A stretch of DNA of 64,000 nucleotides from Dyella amyloliquefaciens. GTDB taxonomy: Bacteria > Pseudomonadota > Gammaproteobacteria > Xanthomonadales > Rhodanobacteraceae. How positions within the stretch are numbered: the first letter of the stretch is position 1; every line of letters starts with the position of its first letter. The translations under genes were made by a program, and so were the position numbers. The stretch is taken from contig NZ_SAYT01000006.1 in the NCBI RefSeq assembly GCF_004296575.1, positions 124,001 through 188,000 of the forward strand, in the 5' to 3' direction. Positions 51,816 to 60,284 of this stretch are shown here, one piece after another. The notes beneath the pieces are model-generated. The model did no database searches. It was not told where the DNA came from and worked only from the letters and a program-made list of their open reading frames with translations.

Positions 51816-52420
51816 GGCACGCCGAGGGCACGTGCTTCGAGTGCGCTCAAGGTGCCGGCATCGCGCGTACCGCTGAAACGGATCTGCGTGCGCTCGCCGC
51901 CTTGCATCTCTACGTCGATGCCTTGCAAGAACTCGTTGCCGCTCAGCTCGATGGCACTGAGCACGCGAGCCATGCGCTGCTGTCGCGGCGTGAAGCGCAG
52001 GCTCCACTGGGAGGTGCTGCCGCGCGCTTCCACATCGAACTGCCGCAGCGCCTCTTCCGGCTGGCCTGCCAGCATGGACTGCAGCATTTGCGATACCTGG
52101 GCCACCCCGCGATCACCGTTGCGAACTACCTGCAAATGCCCATGGTCGTCGATGCGGGCAGTGCGCGTGCCGGTCAGCGCCAGCGTCTCGCGATAGGGCT
52201 GGGTGACCTGCCACAACATGCCATTGCCACTGACGAACAGCAGCTGTCCCTGGCTCAGCTGCGGCTGGGCCAGCGCCGGATTCTCACGGCTCTGCGTGAA
52301 GTCCGCGCGCACGCGTGGATGGGCGGCCAGCTCGGCGAGCACCTGCCGGAGCAGGTCGGTCTCCTGCGCGTGCAGGCCGGAGGCAAGCACGGAGAGCACG
52401 GCGACGATCAGCCAGCGCAT
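51812..52420 (-). CDS. LolA-like periplasmic carrier protein (ApeL-like)
   Basis: 202 residues from ATG 52420 (AGGAAGG just upstream). Signal peptide WLIVAVLSVLASGLHA. The mature protein matches the LolA-related domain of aryl polyene clusters: VRADFTQSRENPALAQPQLS, GQLLFVSGNGMLWQVTQPYR near 58-77 and IELSGNEFLQGIDVEMQGG. LolA carries lipoproteins between membranes; this relative likely carries the polyene lipid to the outer membrane. Overlaps the exporter start by 4 bp and the glycosyltransferase end by 13 bp. Confidence 0.88.
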   Translation of the reverse strand: MRWLIVAVLSVLASGLHAQETDLLRQVLAELAAHPRVRADFTQSRENPALAQPQLSQGQLLFVSGNGMLWQVTQPYRETLALTGTRTARIDDHGHLQVVRNGDRGVAQVSQMLQSMLAGQPEEALRQFDVEARGSTSQWSLRFTPRQQRMARVLSAIELSGNEFLQGIDVEMQGGERTQIRFSGTRDAGTLSALEARALGVP

Positions 52421-53196
52421 GCGACCTTCCTGCGGCGAAGTCGGCGCCACAGCAGGCGCGGCGCGCGCGGCAACATGCCGATCAGCAGGCGCGTGTGCAT
52501 CGCCGAGATGCGCACGTTGTCGCCCCACATGCGGAAATGGGAGAGGCCATTCTCCGGATAGATCACTCGTGTGGGTAGATTGCGCACGGGCACGCCGCGC
52601 CACACCATCCGCACCGCGGCCTCGGTATCGAAGTCCATGCGCGCGGGAAACGGCTTGCGCGCCAGTTCGGCACAGGTCGGCGCCAGTGGGTACAGGCGAA
52701 AGCCACACATGGAGTCATGGATCTCCATCGACAGCGTCTCGATCCATACGAAGAAGTGAGTGATGTAGCGACCATAGAGGCGACCGCGTGGCACGCTGTC
52801 GTCATAGATCGGGCGACCGCAAACCATCGCGTGCGGATGGGTGGCAGCTTCGGCGAGGAAGCGCGGCACGTCGTTGATATCGTGCTGGCCGTCGGCGTCG
52901 ATCTGCAGCGCATGGGTGTACCCAAGCTCTCGCGCCGCCAACATACCCGCGCTGAGCGCGCGGCCCTTGCCCTGGTTGTGTGGCAGGCGCAGCAGTTGTA
53001 CCTGCGATTGTTCGTGCGCGATGGCATCGAGCACGGCGCGCGTCGCATCGTTGCTGCCATCATCCACGATCACCACCGGCAGGCCATGCGCGCGCAAGCC
53101 ATCCACGGTGCGGGCGATCGTGTCCTTGTGGTTGTAGATCGGGATCAGCGCGCAAGGCGCGAAGACGCCGCTCTCCCTCGTGGCGCTCGGCATCAT
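52408..53196 (-). CDS. Family 2 glycosyltransferase
   Basis: 262 residues. The GT-A fold of GT2 is clear: CALIPIYNHKDTIARTVDGL, VVIVDDGSNDATRAVL, the DXD-like ALQIDADGQHDINDVPRFLA near 93-112 and SMCGFRLYPL. The C-terminal basic end (LLWRRLRRRKVACAG) may touch the membrane. In several aryl polyene clusters a GT2 domain is fused to an acyltransferase (ApeJ); here it stands alone. It may add a sugar to the lipid anchor. It follows the first ACP gene by 16 bp. Confidence 0.88.
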   Translation of the reverse strand: MMPSATRESGVFAPCALIPIYNHKDTIARTVDGLRAHGLPVVIVDDGSNDATRAVLDAIAHEQSQVQLLRLPHNQGKGRALSAGMLAARELGYTHALQIDADGQHDINDVPRFLAEAATHPHAMVCGRPIYDDSVPRGRLYGRYITHFFVWIETLSMEIHDSMCGFRLYPLAPTCAELARKPFPARMDFDTEAAVRMVWRGVPVRNLPTRVIYPENGLSHFRMWGDNVRISAMHTRLLIGMLPRAPRLLWRRLRRRKVACAG

Positions 53197-53212
53197 GCCG
53201 GTGGCCGCCGCG

Positions 53213-53482
53213 TCAGCGGAGGAGCAGCGTCTGTACGGTCGCGACCACGTCGCCTACCGTGCGCACGCTTTTGAAGTCTTCAGGCTTGATGCGCATCCCG
53301 GTCATGTCCTGCACCTGGATGGCGAGGTCGACGGCATCAATGCTGTCCAGTTCGAGGTCGGTGAACAGGTGCGCGTCGGGCTTGACCCGCGTCGGCTCGA
53401 TCTCGAAGGTCTCGTGCAGCATGTCCTTCAGGCGGGAGAGGATGTCCTCGTCGCTGATGCCGCTGGCCAAGATGGTGCTCAT
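53213..53482 (-). CDS. Acyl carrier protein, first gene of the aryl polyene operon
   Basis: 89 residues from ATG 53482, preceded by GGATCAGGGA. The phosphopantetheine site is FTDLELDSIDAVDLAIQV, Ser near residue 44. It is acidic and all-helical like other ACPs. It is the promoter-proximal gene of a minus-strand operon that runs to at least 39508 with overlaps or short gaps throughout. Two ACPs per cluster is the rule in aryl polyene loci; division of labour between them is unknown. Confidence 0.9.
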   Translation of the reverse strand: MSTILASGISDEDILSRLKDMLHETFEIEPTRVKPDAHLFTDLELDSIDAVDLAIQVQDMTGMRIKPEDFKSVRTVGDVVATVQTLLLR

Positions 53483-53639
53483 AAATCCCTGATCCTGCTC
53501 GTTGCACAGGTCGTTGCGAATCGCATGTTCTTGCGATACAAGGACCTTGGAACTTACCGTGGCCAGTCCACTGTGCGTAAAGGCACAGGAACTCACGCCG
53601 GCTGCACGCCGCGAGGCCGTGGCTGGAGCGTTCCCTTGA

Positions 53640-53740
53640 TTGTGATGCGCCGGCAAAGCCGGCCCCCTTGGTGCCACCAATTGCTTTTGTAGGCAATGCC
53701 TTACAGTGGGCAAAAGGTGAGGGTCGCAGTGTAACAGAAG
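53640..53740 (-). promoter_or_regulatory. Candidate promoter and operator of the aryl polyene operon
   Basis: On the minus strand TGTTACACT (53728-53736) fits an extended -10 box, about 245 bp before the first ACP start. Just downstream lies the perfect dyad TTGGTG-C-CACCAA (53668-53680), then the hairpin GCCGGC-AAA-GCCGGC (53649-53663). The dyad is well placed for a repressor and the hairpin for leader-level control. The remaining 53483-53800 stretch contains no gene. All assignments here are by inspection only. Confidence 0.4.
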
Positions 53741-53800
53741 CCCCCGTCGGCAACGAGCCGACTTTTCGGTACGTAGGGAGGCACCGTGGCTTATTGCGGA

Positions 53801-53835
53801 AAAAGCGAAGCCGCCAGCCAAGGCCAGCGGCTTCG
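53801..53835 (-). terminator. Intrinsic terminator of the amino acid dehydrogenase
   Basis: CGAAGCCGC / GCGGCTTCG, 9-bp stem, followed on the minus strand by CTTTTTCC. Lies 36 bp after the dehydrogenase stop and separates it from the pigment operon. Confidence 0.8.
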
Positions 53836-53870
53836 TCGTACCCGATGGGCGGGGCGCCCGTGGGAAGCGC

Positions 53871-54974
53871 TTACTGGCCGCGCATGCGACCGGCGAAGCG
53901 CGGGCCGTTGTTGCCCATGGTCGGCAGCTTGATCTTGCCGATGGCCTCGATACGCTCCTCGGCCAGACGGTCGGCTGCCTTGTAGGTCGGCACGCCTTCG
54001 GTCTTGGAGATTTCGAAGATGCGGCCCAGGTTGTAGTAGATGGTGCGCATCATGCGCATCGCACGCTCGCGGTTGTAGCCGTCGATTTCCAGCGAGACGT
54101 TCATCACGCCGCCGGCGTTGACGGCATAGTCCGGGGCATACAGCACGCCGCGACGGGTCAGCTCGTCACCGATGGCGTCGGTGGCCAGCTGGTTGTTGGC
54201 GGCGCCGCAGATGATCTTCGCCTTGATGCGGTCGATGGTCTGCTCGTTGACCGTGCCACCCAGCGCGCACGGCGAGTACACGTCGGCGTCGACGTCGTAG
54301 ATCTCGTCCAGGCCCACGGCTTCGCAGCCCAGCTCGTCGACGCAGCGCTGCACGGCATCCTTGTTGATGTCGGTGACGAACACCTTGGCGCCCTGCTCGC
54401 GCAGCAGCTTGATGAACTCGCTGCCCACGTGGCCGCAACCCTGCACGGCGTAGCTGTACTTGCCCACGTCTTCGTTGCCGTGCTTGAACTGCAGCGCGGC
54501 CATCAGGCCCTGCAGCGTGCCGAACGCGGTGAACGGCGACGGGTCGCCCGAACCACCATGCACCTGGTGCACGCCGGTCACGTATTCGGTTTCACGGAAC
54601 ACGTATTCCATGTCGTTGACGTCGATGCCGACGTCTTCAGCCGTGATGTAACGGCCGTTGAGCGAGTTGACGAAGCGGCCGAACGCGCGGAACAGCGCCT
54701 CGGACTTGTCCTTGCTCGGATCGCCAATGATCACCGCCTTGCCACCGCCCAGGTTCAGGCCGGCCACGGCGTTCTTGTAGGTCATGCCGCGCGACAGGCG
54801 AAGCACGTCGTTCACCGCGTCCTGCTCGCTCTTGTACGGCCACATGCGCAGGCCGCCGAGTGCCGGACCCAGCACCGTGTTGTGGATCGCGATGATGGCC
54901 TTCAGGCCGGCATCCTTGTTGTGGCAGAAGACGACTTCTTCGTGACCCGTCTTGGCGATGGTTTCGAAAATCAT
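53871..54974 (-). CDS. Leucine/valine-type Glu/Leu/Phe/Val dehydrogenase
   Basis: 367 residues from ATG 54974; the frame opens further upstream (55085) but the homologous start is MIFETIAKTGHEEVVFCHNK. Landmarks are GLRMWPYKSEQDAVNDVLRL, the catalytic-Lys segment MTYKNAVAGLNLGGGKAVII, and the NAD-binding turn VQGCGHVGSEFIKLLREQGA near residue 178. The length and GGLRMW and GCGHVG motifs place it with leucine/valine dehydrogenases rather than glutamate dehydrogenase (about 450). It deaminates branched-chain amino acids to 2-keto acids and so could supply the liu pathway in this region. Expressed from its own promoter region. Confidence 0.88.
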   Translation of the reverse strand: MIFETIAKTGHEEVVFCHNKDAGLKAIIAIHNTVLGPALGGLRMWPYKSEQDAVNDVLRLSRGMTYKNAVAGLNLGGGKAVIIGDPSKDKSEALFRAFGRFVNSLNGRYITAEDVGIDVNDMEYVFRETEYVTGVHQVHGGSGDPSPFTAFGTLQGLMAALQFKHGNEDVGKYSYAVQGCGHVGSEFIKLLREQGAKVFVTDINKDAVQRCVDELGCEAVGLDEIYDVDADVYSPCALGGTVNEQTIDRIKAKIICGAANNQLATDAIGDELTRRGVLYAPDYAVNAGGVMNVSLEIDGYNRERAMRMMRTIYYNLGRIFEISKTEGVPTYKAADRLAEERIEAIGKIKLPTMGNNGPRFAGRMRGQ

Positions 54975-55087
54975 TGGAACGCAAACTCCACGATTGGCGG
55001 TGCCGGGGGATGGCGCCGCAGGAATGGAGGCGGGGTTCGATCCAGTGCGGCCCCGCCGGGGTACTAACAAAAGCCTTAAAGTCAAAA

Positions 55088-55106
55088 CCCCGACCAGTGG
55101 TCGGGG
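55088..55106. promoter_or_regulatory. Perfect dyad upstream of the amino acid dehydrogenase
   Basis: CCCCGACCA-G-TGGTCGGGG, 9-bp arms around one base, about 115 bp upstream of the dehydrogenase ATG. Position and symmetry fit an operator; a leader hairpin is the alternative. The flanks (AAGCCTTAAAG, TTTAGTTCGC) are AT-rich and promoter-like. The rest of the 332-bp gap holds no gene. Confidence 0.4.
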
Positions 55107-55218
55107 CGATGAATTTAGTTCGCTAGTTTAGTACGTCCCCGGCGGAACGGTTGCTGCGACGCCGCAAGTCGCTGGCGTACGGGGAAAAATTCCCATCGGC
55201 ACCGCCGGCCCGGCGATG

Positions 55219-55237
55219 CCGGGGGCGTTACCCCCGG
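55219..55237 (-). terminator. Hairpin after the GH127 gene
   Basis: CCGGGGG / CCCCCGG with loop CGTTA, 69 bp past the GH127 stop. Strong stem without T-run; a possible terminator. Confidence 0.4.
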
Positions 55238-55306
55238 TCGGGTATAGCGGTCAGCGGGGTCGCAGGTTGCTACGCCAACCTGGCTACGTGTCGGCGATTG
55301 GCCGAC

Positions 55307-57268
55307 TCAGCTGCTGCCAGTCGGGTCGGATTCGTTCTGCCAGTAGACGGCGTAACGCTCCCCGTGCACCTGGTTGAGCGGCACGACCGCAAGCTTGCCG
55401 TCGTGCGTCTGCGCTTCGAAACGCAGTTCCTTCGCGGACTGCACGCGCAACCAGGACATCTCCTCCGGCTTGTCCATCACCACGCGCGGTGACGGCCAGG
55501 GCTTGGGCTCCGGCTTGGGGGCCGCGTCATAGCCGCAATACTGCATGTCGTGGGTCAGGCCCTTGTCGCCCAGTCGCGCGGCGAGCACCAGCGGACCGTA
55601 CAGCGCGGCGTGCAGGCCATCGTCGCCGGGCAGGGCCTCGTGGGTGAGGCGCATGGGCAGGTCCATCTCGATGCGATCGCCATCGCGCCACTCGCGCTTG
55701 ATCGTCAGGTAGCTGCCCGGCGAGGCAAATACATCCAACGCTGTACCGTTGAGGCGCACGCGTGCGCCCGGTGCTATCCAGGATGGCACGCGGAGATTCA
55801 GTGCGAACGTGGATGGCGCGGCCAGGGACAGCTGGAACCGCGTCAACGGCTCGCGGGGGAACGCGGTTTCCTGGCGGAAGCGCAGCTTCTGCTCGGGCCA
55901 GTTGAGTTCGGACGGGATGAACAGGTTGACGTAGAGATCGTTGCCTTCGCGGAAATAGATGCTGTCGTTGAAACGGGCAAACTCTTCCGCGCCGCTGCCC
56001 GTGCAGCACCAGAAGGAATCGGTAGGCGTGTTGTAGAACTTCGCCGCACCGGGCTGCAGCGGGTAGTAGTACAGCTTCATGCCGTCGCCGTCCTGGGTAC
56101 CCAGGCGCGCGTTGTAGAGCGTGCGCTCGTAGTAGTCGAACGCGCGAGGGTCGCCATTCCACGCATATATGTGGCGCGTCAGCTTCATCAGGTTGTACGC
56201 CACGCAGCACTCGGCGCTGTACAGGCCCAGCTGGTCCTTGAGATCGCCGGGTGCGGTTTTCCAGAACTCGTCGTTACTCGAGCCGCCGGTGGCGTAGTTG
56301 CGGTTGCGAGTGACGGTTTCCCAGAAGAATTCGGCGATGTGCCGGTAGCGCGGCTCACCGGTAAGTTCGTAGCGCCGCGCCGCGCCGATCACCTTGGGGA
56401 TCTGCGTGTTGCTGTGCAGGCCTTGCAGTTCATCGCGATGGGCGGCGAGCGGGTCGAACAGCGAAACCTGGTCGAAGCGGTGCGCGGCCCCCTGGTAGCG
56501 ATCGTTGCCGGTGATCGCATACAGCTCGAGCATGGCGTCGTTCATCCCGCCGTACTCGGTCTTCAGAATGTGTGCCATCTCCGCGTCGGAAAAACCGTTG
56601 AGCCAGCGTACCGTCCAGTTGCCGATGCCGATGGCGACCTGCAGCGCCTGCTTGTTGCCGGTGTGCACGTACATGTCGAGCATGCCGGCAAGGATCTTGT
56701 GGATGGTGTAGAACGGCGCCCACACTTTCTGGCCGCTGCTCAGCCGGTCGAAGAAACTCTCCGGGAACGCACTCAGGTAACCATTCGGTTGCTGGCAGGC
56801 GGCGAGTGCCGCCACCAGTTCGTCGCCGCGCTGCTTGAGCGTGGTATCGCCCACCGTGGCGTAGGCCAGCGCAGCAGCGGAAAGATAGTGGCCGCCGCTG
56901 AAGTGCCCGCGCAGCTCGCAGTCGGGCTTCTCCCATCCACCCAGCGGTTTCGCGCTGGAATGGATTCCCGCCTGCACGCGAAAGCTATGCGCCAGTCGAT
57001 CCACCGGCAGGCTGTGCAGGTAGTTCTGGTTGATGGCCGCCGCACGGGAGAAGTCGCTATCCAGGAGGCGGACCTGGCCAAGCCCAAAGGGCTGCATGCG
57101 ATACACGGGCTGCTCGCGTATGGCGTTGGCCGCCGCCGCATCGGCCGGCGTGAGCGTATCGGCGACGTCGGGTGCCAGGCTGAATGCACGAGGCACCACC
57201 GCCAGTGATGCCAGCGCTGCGCCGGCCTGCTTGAGAAATCGCCTGCGATGTTCACGATCGTCTTGCAT
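55307..57268 (-). CDS. GH127 beta-L-arabinofuranosidase with Tat-like signal
   Basis: 653 residues from ATG 57268; ATG 57295 lacks a ribosome site. The N-terminus DREHRRRFLKQAGAALASLA is a twin-arginine-type signal, so the folded enzyme may be exported by Tat. The catalytic (alpha/alpha)6 domain has GGHYLSAAALAY, TEYGGMNDAML and LHSNTQIPKVIGAARRYELT. The Zn/nucleophile segments GLYSAECCVAYNLMKLTRHI and SFWCCTGSGAEEFARF match the Cys/Glu ligand pattern of HypBA1, where a Zn-bound Cys is the nucleophile. C-terminal beta domains follow. The family removes beta-L-Araf from hydroxyproline-linked arabinans. Beside a GH27 gene on the same strand. Confidence 0.9.
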   Translation of the reverse strand: MQDDREHRRRFLKQAGAALASLAVVPRAFSLAPDVADTLTPADAAAANAIREQPVYRMQPFGLGQVRLLDSDFSRAAAINQNYLHSLPVDRLAHSFRVQAGIHSSAKPLGGWEKPDCELRGHFSGGHYLSAAALAYATVGDTTLKQRGDELVAALAACQQPNGYLSAFPESFFDRLSSGQKVWAPFYTIHKILAGMLDMYVHTGNKQALQVAIGIGNWTVRWLNGFSDAEMAHILKTEYGGMNDAMLELYAITGNDRYQGAAHRFDQVSLFDPLAAHRDELQGLHSNTQIPKVIGAARRYELTGEPRYRHIAEFFWETVTRNRNYATGGSSNDEFWKTAPGDLKDQLGLYSAECCVAYNLMKLTRHIYAWNGDPRAFDYYERTLYNARLGTQDGDGMKLYYYPLQPGAAKFYNTPTDSFWCCTGSGAEEFARFNDSIYFREGNDLYVNLFIPSELNWPEQKLRFRQETAFPREPLTRFQLSLAAPSTFALNLRVPSWIAPGARVRLNGTALDVFASPGSYLTIKREWRDGDRIEMDLPMRLTHEALPGDDGLHAALYGPLVLAARLGDKGLTHDMQYCGYDAAPKPEPKPWPSPRVVMDKPEEMSWLRVQSAKELRFEAQTHDGKLAVVPLNQVHGERYAVYWQNESDPTGSS

Positions 57269-57431
57269 GACTTTCCCCGTGCCATGGCTGGTCATCGCGG
57301 ATGGATGACTTTGTTGGAGCGTTGCTTGCGTACGATTCCATCGTGGCTTCAGGCGGCCACATCGTCTTGTGTCATTCGAAGGGACGATGTGCGGAAACCC
57401 GCATAGCCGCGCAAGTCCAGATGCTGAGACC

Positions 57432-58637
57432 TCAGTGCGGTGTATCCAGTCGGACCAGCAACACATCGTGGCGGGCCAACGCAATGGCCTGCTTATCCGA
57501 AAGCGAAATGGGCGTGCCACTCCACAGGTCCTTGCCTTGCTGGCTGCCATGCAGTCCGAGCTTCGCCAGGTTCAGGCGGAATGGATGGGTATCGGCGTAA
57601 CGGGCGCTGCCCACGTTGAAAATGGCGATCGCCATCGCGCCGTTCTGGAGCGGGCGCGTCCACACCTCCACCTCACCCTCGGCATAGGCCCGGGTCGCCT
57701 GCTTGCCCAACGGGTCCTGGTCGATGGCGATGACGTCGCGATTGCCCAGGATGTTCTTGACCTCTACCGGCATGTGCGCAAGGTCATTGCCGGCGAGCAG
57801 CGGTGCCGCCAGCATGGCCCACCAGCTGAAGTGCGCCCGATTCTCGGCAGCGGTCAGCTTGCCGTTGCCGACCTCAAGCATGTCCGGGTCGTTCCAGTGG
57901 CCGGGGCCGGCATAGCTGGCCAACCCGGCCTGCTGCGAGGCGATCGCATAGATGCGATCCCATTCGGGCGTGATGTCGCCGGTGGTTCGCCAGAGGTTGC
58001 CGTCGACCTTGGCGCCGGGAGCCCACTCCCACACCGCATCCCAGCCGTACTGGCACAGGGAATAGACGATCGGCCGGCCCGTGGCCGCGAGGGCGGCGTG
58101 CATGCGTTCGTAGGCGTCGACCATCAGGCGCATCTGTTGCGCGGGATCGTTGGGCGCCTTGGCCTTCATCTGGTCTTCGATGAAGCTGCACAAGTCGTAC
58201 TTGAGATAGTCCACGCCCCACTCGGCGTAGGTCTTTGCATCTTGCGCCTCGTGTCCCAGCGATCCGGCGAAGCCGGCACAGGTCTTGGGGCCCGGCGAGG
58301 TGTAGATGCCGAGTTTCAGGCCTTTCGAATGGACATAGTCGGCCAGCGCCTTCATGTCGGGGAAGCGCTCATTGGCGTGGATCACACCCTTGGCGTCCCG
58401 TTGGCCCTGCCAGCCATCGTCGATGTTGACGTACACATAGCCGGCGTCGCGCATGCCCGTGCTCACCAGGGCATCGGCCGCTGCACGTACATCGGCATCG
58501 GTGACTTTCTCGGCGAAGAAATTCCAGCTGTTCCAGCCCATGGGCGGCGTGGCCGCCACGGGAGCGGCGAGTGCGTTGCCGCACGCCGAACCCAGCACCA
58601 TGGTCAACGCGAACAGAACACTACGGGACAATCGCAT
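57432..58637 (-). CDS. GH27 alpha-galactosidase, secreted
   Basis: 401 residues. Signal peptide VLFALTMVLGSACGNALA. The GH27 barrel shows TPPMGWNSWNFFAEKVTDAD, YVYVNIDDGWQ, the nucleophile motif VDYLKYDLC (Asp148), the acid/base motif NLWRTTGDI (Asp221) and GPGHWNDPDMLEVGN. A short C-terminal beta domain follows. The length fits simple GH27 enzymes without binding modules. It hydrolyses terminal alpha-galactose in the periplasm or outside. Same strand as GH127 (163-bp gap) and the permease (35-bp gap upstream), so co-regulation is likely. Confidence 0.93.
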   Translation of the reverse strand: MRLSRSVLFALTMVLGSACGNALAAPVAATPPMGWNSWNFFAEKVTDADVRAAADALVSTGMRDAGYVYVNIDDGWQGQRDAKGVIHANERFPDMKALADYVHSKGLKLGIYTSPGPKTCAGFAGSLGHEAQDAKTYAEWGVDYLKYDLCSFIEDQMKAKAPNDPAQQMRLMVDAYERMHAALAATGRPIVYSLCQYGWDAVWEWAPGAKVDGNLWRTTGDITPEWDRIYAIASQQAGLASYAGPGHWNDPDMLEVGNGKLTAAENRAHFSWWAMLAAPLLAGNDLAHMPVEVKNILGNRDVIAIDQDPLGKQATRAYAEGEVEVWTRPLQNGAMAIAIFNVGSARYADTHPFRLNLAKLGLHGSQQGKDLWSGTPISLSDKQAIALARHDVLLVRLDTPH

Positions 58638-58672
58638 GGTTCACCTCGTTGTCAGGAGAGCGGTGCGTAACG

Positions 58673-60082
58673 TCAAGCCGCGTTTGCGGTTGCGCGACTA
58701 TGGTGCCGGCCGTAGCTGAGATACAGCACGCAACCCAGCAGCAGCCAGATGGCAAAGCGCACATACGTGATGATGGGCAGGCCCCAGATCAGCCAGCACG
58801 AGAAGCCTACGCCGATGATCGGGACCAGTGGCACCAGCGGCGTGCGGAACGGGCGATGGAGCTCCGGCTGGCGCCAGCGCAACACGGCCACGGCCGTGCA
58901 GATCACGATGAAGGCGCCGAGCACGCCGATGTTCACCAGCTTGGCCAGCTCGTCCAGCGGAAACAGGCCGGCGGCGACGGTGGTCACGCCACCCAGCAGC
59001 AGGGTGGAACGATGCGGCGTGCGCCAGCGCGGATGCACGGCGGCAAACCACGACGGCAGCAGGCCATCGCGACCGAGGCTGAAGCCGATGCGCGCCCCGG
59101 CCATCAGGTTGGCGAAGATCACGCTGGTGATGCCACACACGGACGCCAGAGAGATCACCACCATCGTCCACGGCATGCCGATGCGGATGAAGGCATTCGC
59201 CACCGGCGCGGCGTTGTCGAGCGTGGTATAGGGCACGATGCCGGTGAGCACGAGGCAGATGGCGATGTAGAGCACCATCGCAATGCCCAGCGACAACAGC
59301 ACGGCACGTGGCAGGTCGCGCTGCGGATTGCGCGATTCCTCTGCCGCGGTGGTGAGCATGTCGTAACCGAACACGGCGAAGAACACGACGGCTGCACCCG
59401 TGACCACGCCATGCATGCCGAACGGCATGAACGGATGCCAGCGTTCGGGCTTCACGTAGGCAGCGCCGGCGATCACGATCAGCGCGGCGCCGGCGATCTT
59501 GATCGACACGATCAGCGTGTTGAAGCGCGCCCCCCATTCCATGCGCACGGCGAGCAGGGCGGTGATGACCACGGAGATGGCGATGGCAGGCAGGTTCACC
59601 ACGCAGCCCGGGGCACTGCCCCAGGCGCCTTGTGCCCATACCGGCAGGGGTATGCCGGCGGCATTGAGCAGTGCCTGCATGTACCCCGACCAGCCCACCG
59701 CGACGACGGCGGCAATCAGTGCGTACTCGAGCAGGAGATCCCAGCCGATGATCCAGCCGGCGAACTCGCCCAGCACGGCATAGCCGTAGGTGTACGCGCT
59801 GCCCGAGACGGGAATGAGTCCGGCGAACTCGGCGTAACACAGGGCCGCGGCGGCGCTGGCAATGCCAGCGATGATAAAGGACAACAGCACGGCCGGCCCG
59901 GCCTGCGTGGCCGCCACGGTGCCGGTGAGTACGAAGATGCCCACGCCGATGATGCCGCCAAGGCCGATCGCCGTCAGTTGCCACAGGCCCAGCACGCGAC
60001 GCAGGCCGCTGCCGCCCCTCGCGGCCTCGCCCTGCAATGCCTCCACCGGCTTGCGCCGAAGCATGTCGTTGATCAGGCCCAT
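58673..60082 (-). CDS. APC-family amino acid permease
   Basis: 469 residues, about 12 hydrophobic helices. Typical start RVLGLWQLTAIGLGGIIGVG with the glycine-rich first helix of amino acid/polyamine transporters, then SFIIAGIASAAAALCYAEFA and YTYGYAVLGEFAGWIIGWDL. FFAVFGYDMLTTAAEESRNP is the conserved helix VI-VII region of cationic-amino-acid-type (CAT/YfnA) carriers. It probably imports amino acids with a cation. It is next to glycosidases and peptidases that would release amino acids, including possibly hydroxyproline, from a glycoprotein; substrate is inferred only. Confidence 0.9.
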   Translation of the reverse strand: MGLINDMLRRKPVEALQGEAARGGSGLRRVLGLWQLTAIGLGGIIGVGIFVLTGTVAATQAGPAVLLSFIIAGIASAAAALCYAEFAGLIPVSGSAYTYGYAVLGEFAGWIIGWDLLLEYALIAAVVAVGWSGYMQALLNAAGIPLPVWAQGAWGSAPGCVVNLPAIAISVVITALLAVRMEWGARFNTLIVSIKIAGAALIVIAGAAYVKPERWHPFMPFGMHGVVTGAAVVFFAVFGYDMLTTAAEESRNPQRDLPRAVLLSLGIAMVLYIAICLVLTGIVPYTTLDNAAPVANAFIRIGMPWTMVVISLASVCGITSVIFANLMAGARIGFSLGRDGLLPSWFAAVHPRWRTPHRSTLLLGGVTTVAAGLFPLDELAKLVNIGVLGAFIVICTAVAVLRWRQPELHRPFRTPLVPLVPIIGVGFSCWLIWGLPIITYVRFAIWLLLGCVLYLSYGRHHSRATANAA

Positions 60083-60144
60083 CCGCTACTCCCCGTGTCG
60101 CGTGTTGTGTTTATTGTCTGAACTACGTCAGTCCCCTCCACGTT

Positions 60145-60221
60145 GTCATCCCGGCGGAAGCCGGGATCCAGTGACTTGGCCTCCGCGAGAGGCGCTGGAT
60201 TCCGGCTTCCGCCGGAATGAC
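60145..60221. repeat. GTCATCCCGG-type inverted repeat (77 bp)
   Basis: Two outward 27-bp copies: GTCATCCCGGCGGAAGCC at 60145 and its inverted near-copy ending GGAATGAC at 60221. Each half has its own CCGG(C)..GCCGG hairpin. This is, from general knowledge, a widely scattered intergenic palindrome of proteobacterial genomes. It sits in the 202-bp gap between the DUF885 stop and the permease start. Confidence 0.75.
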
Positions 60222-60284
60222 GATGTGGTGCAAGGGTGGGTCAAGTCGTCCTTGGCGTATCGCTCCGTTGGTTAGGTATTGCCG

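Noticed and set aside
58571-60121. 516-codon plus-strand frame opposite the permease
   Set aside because: His/Gln/Arg-rich antisense product, typical of GC-rich shadow frames; the minus-strand permease is certain.
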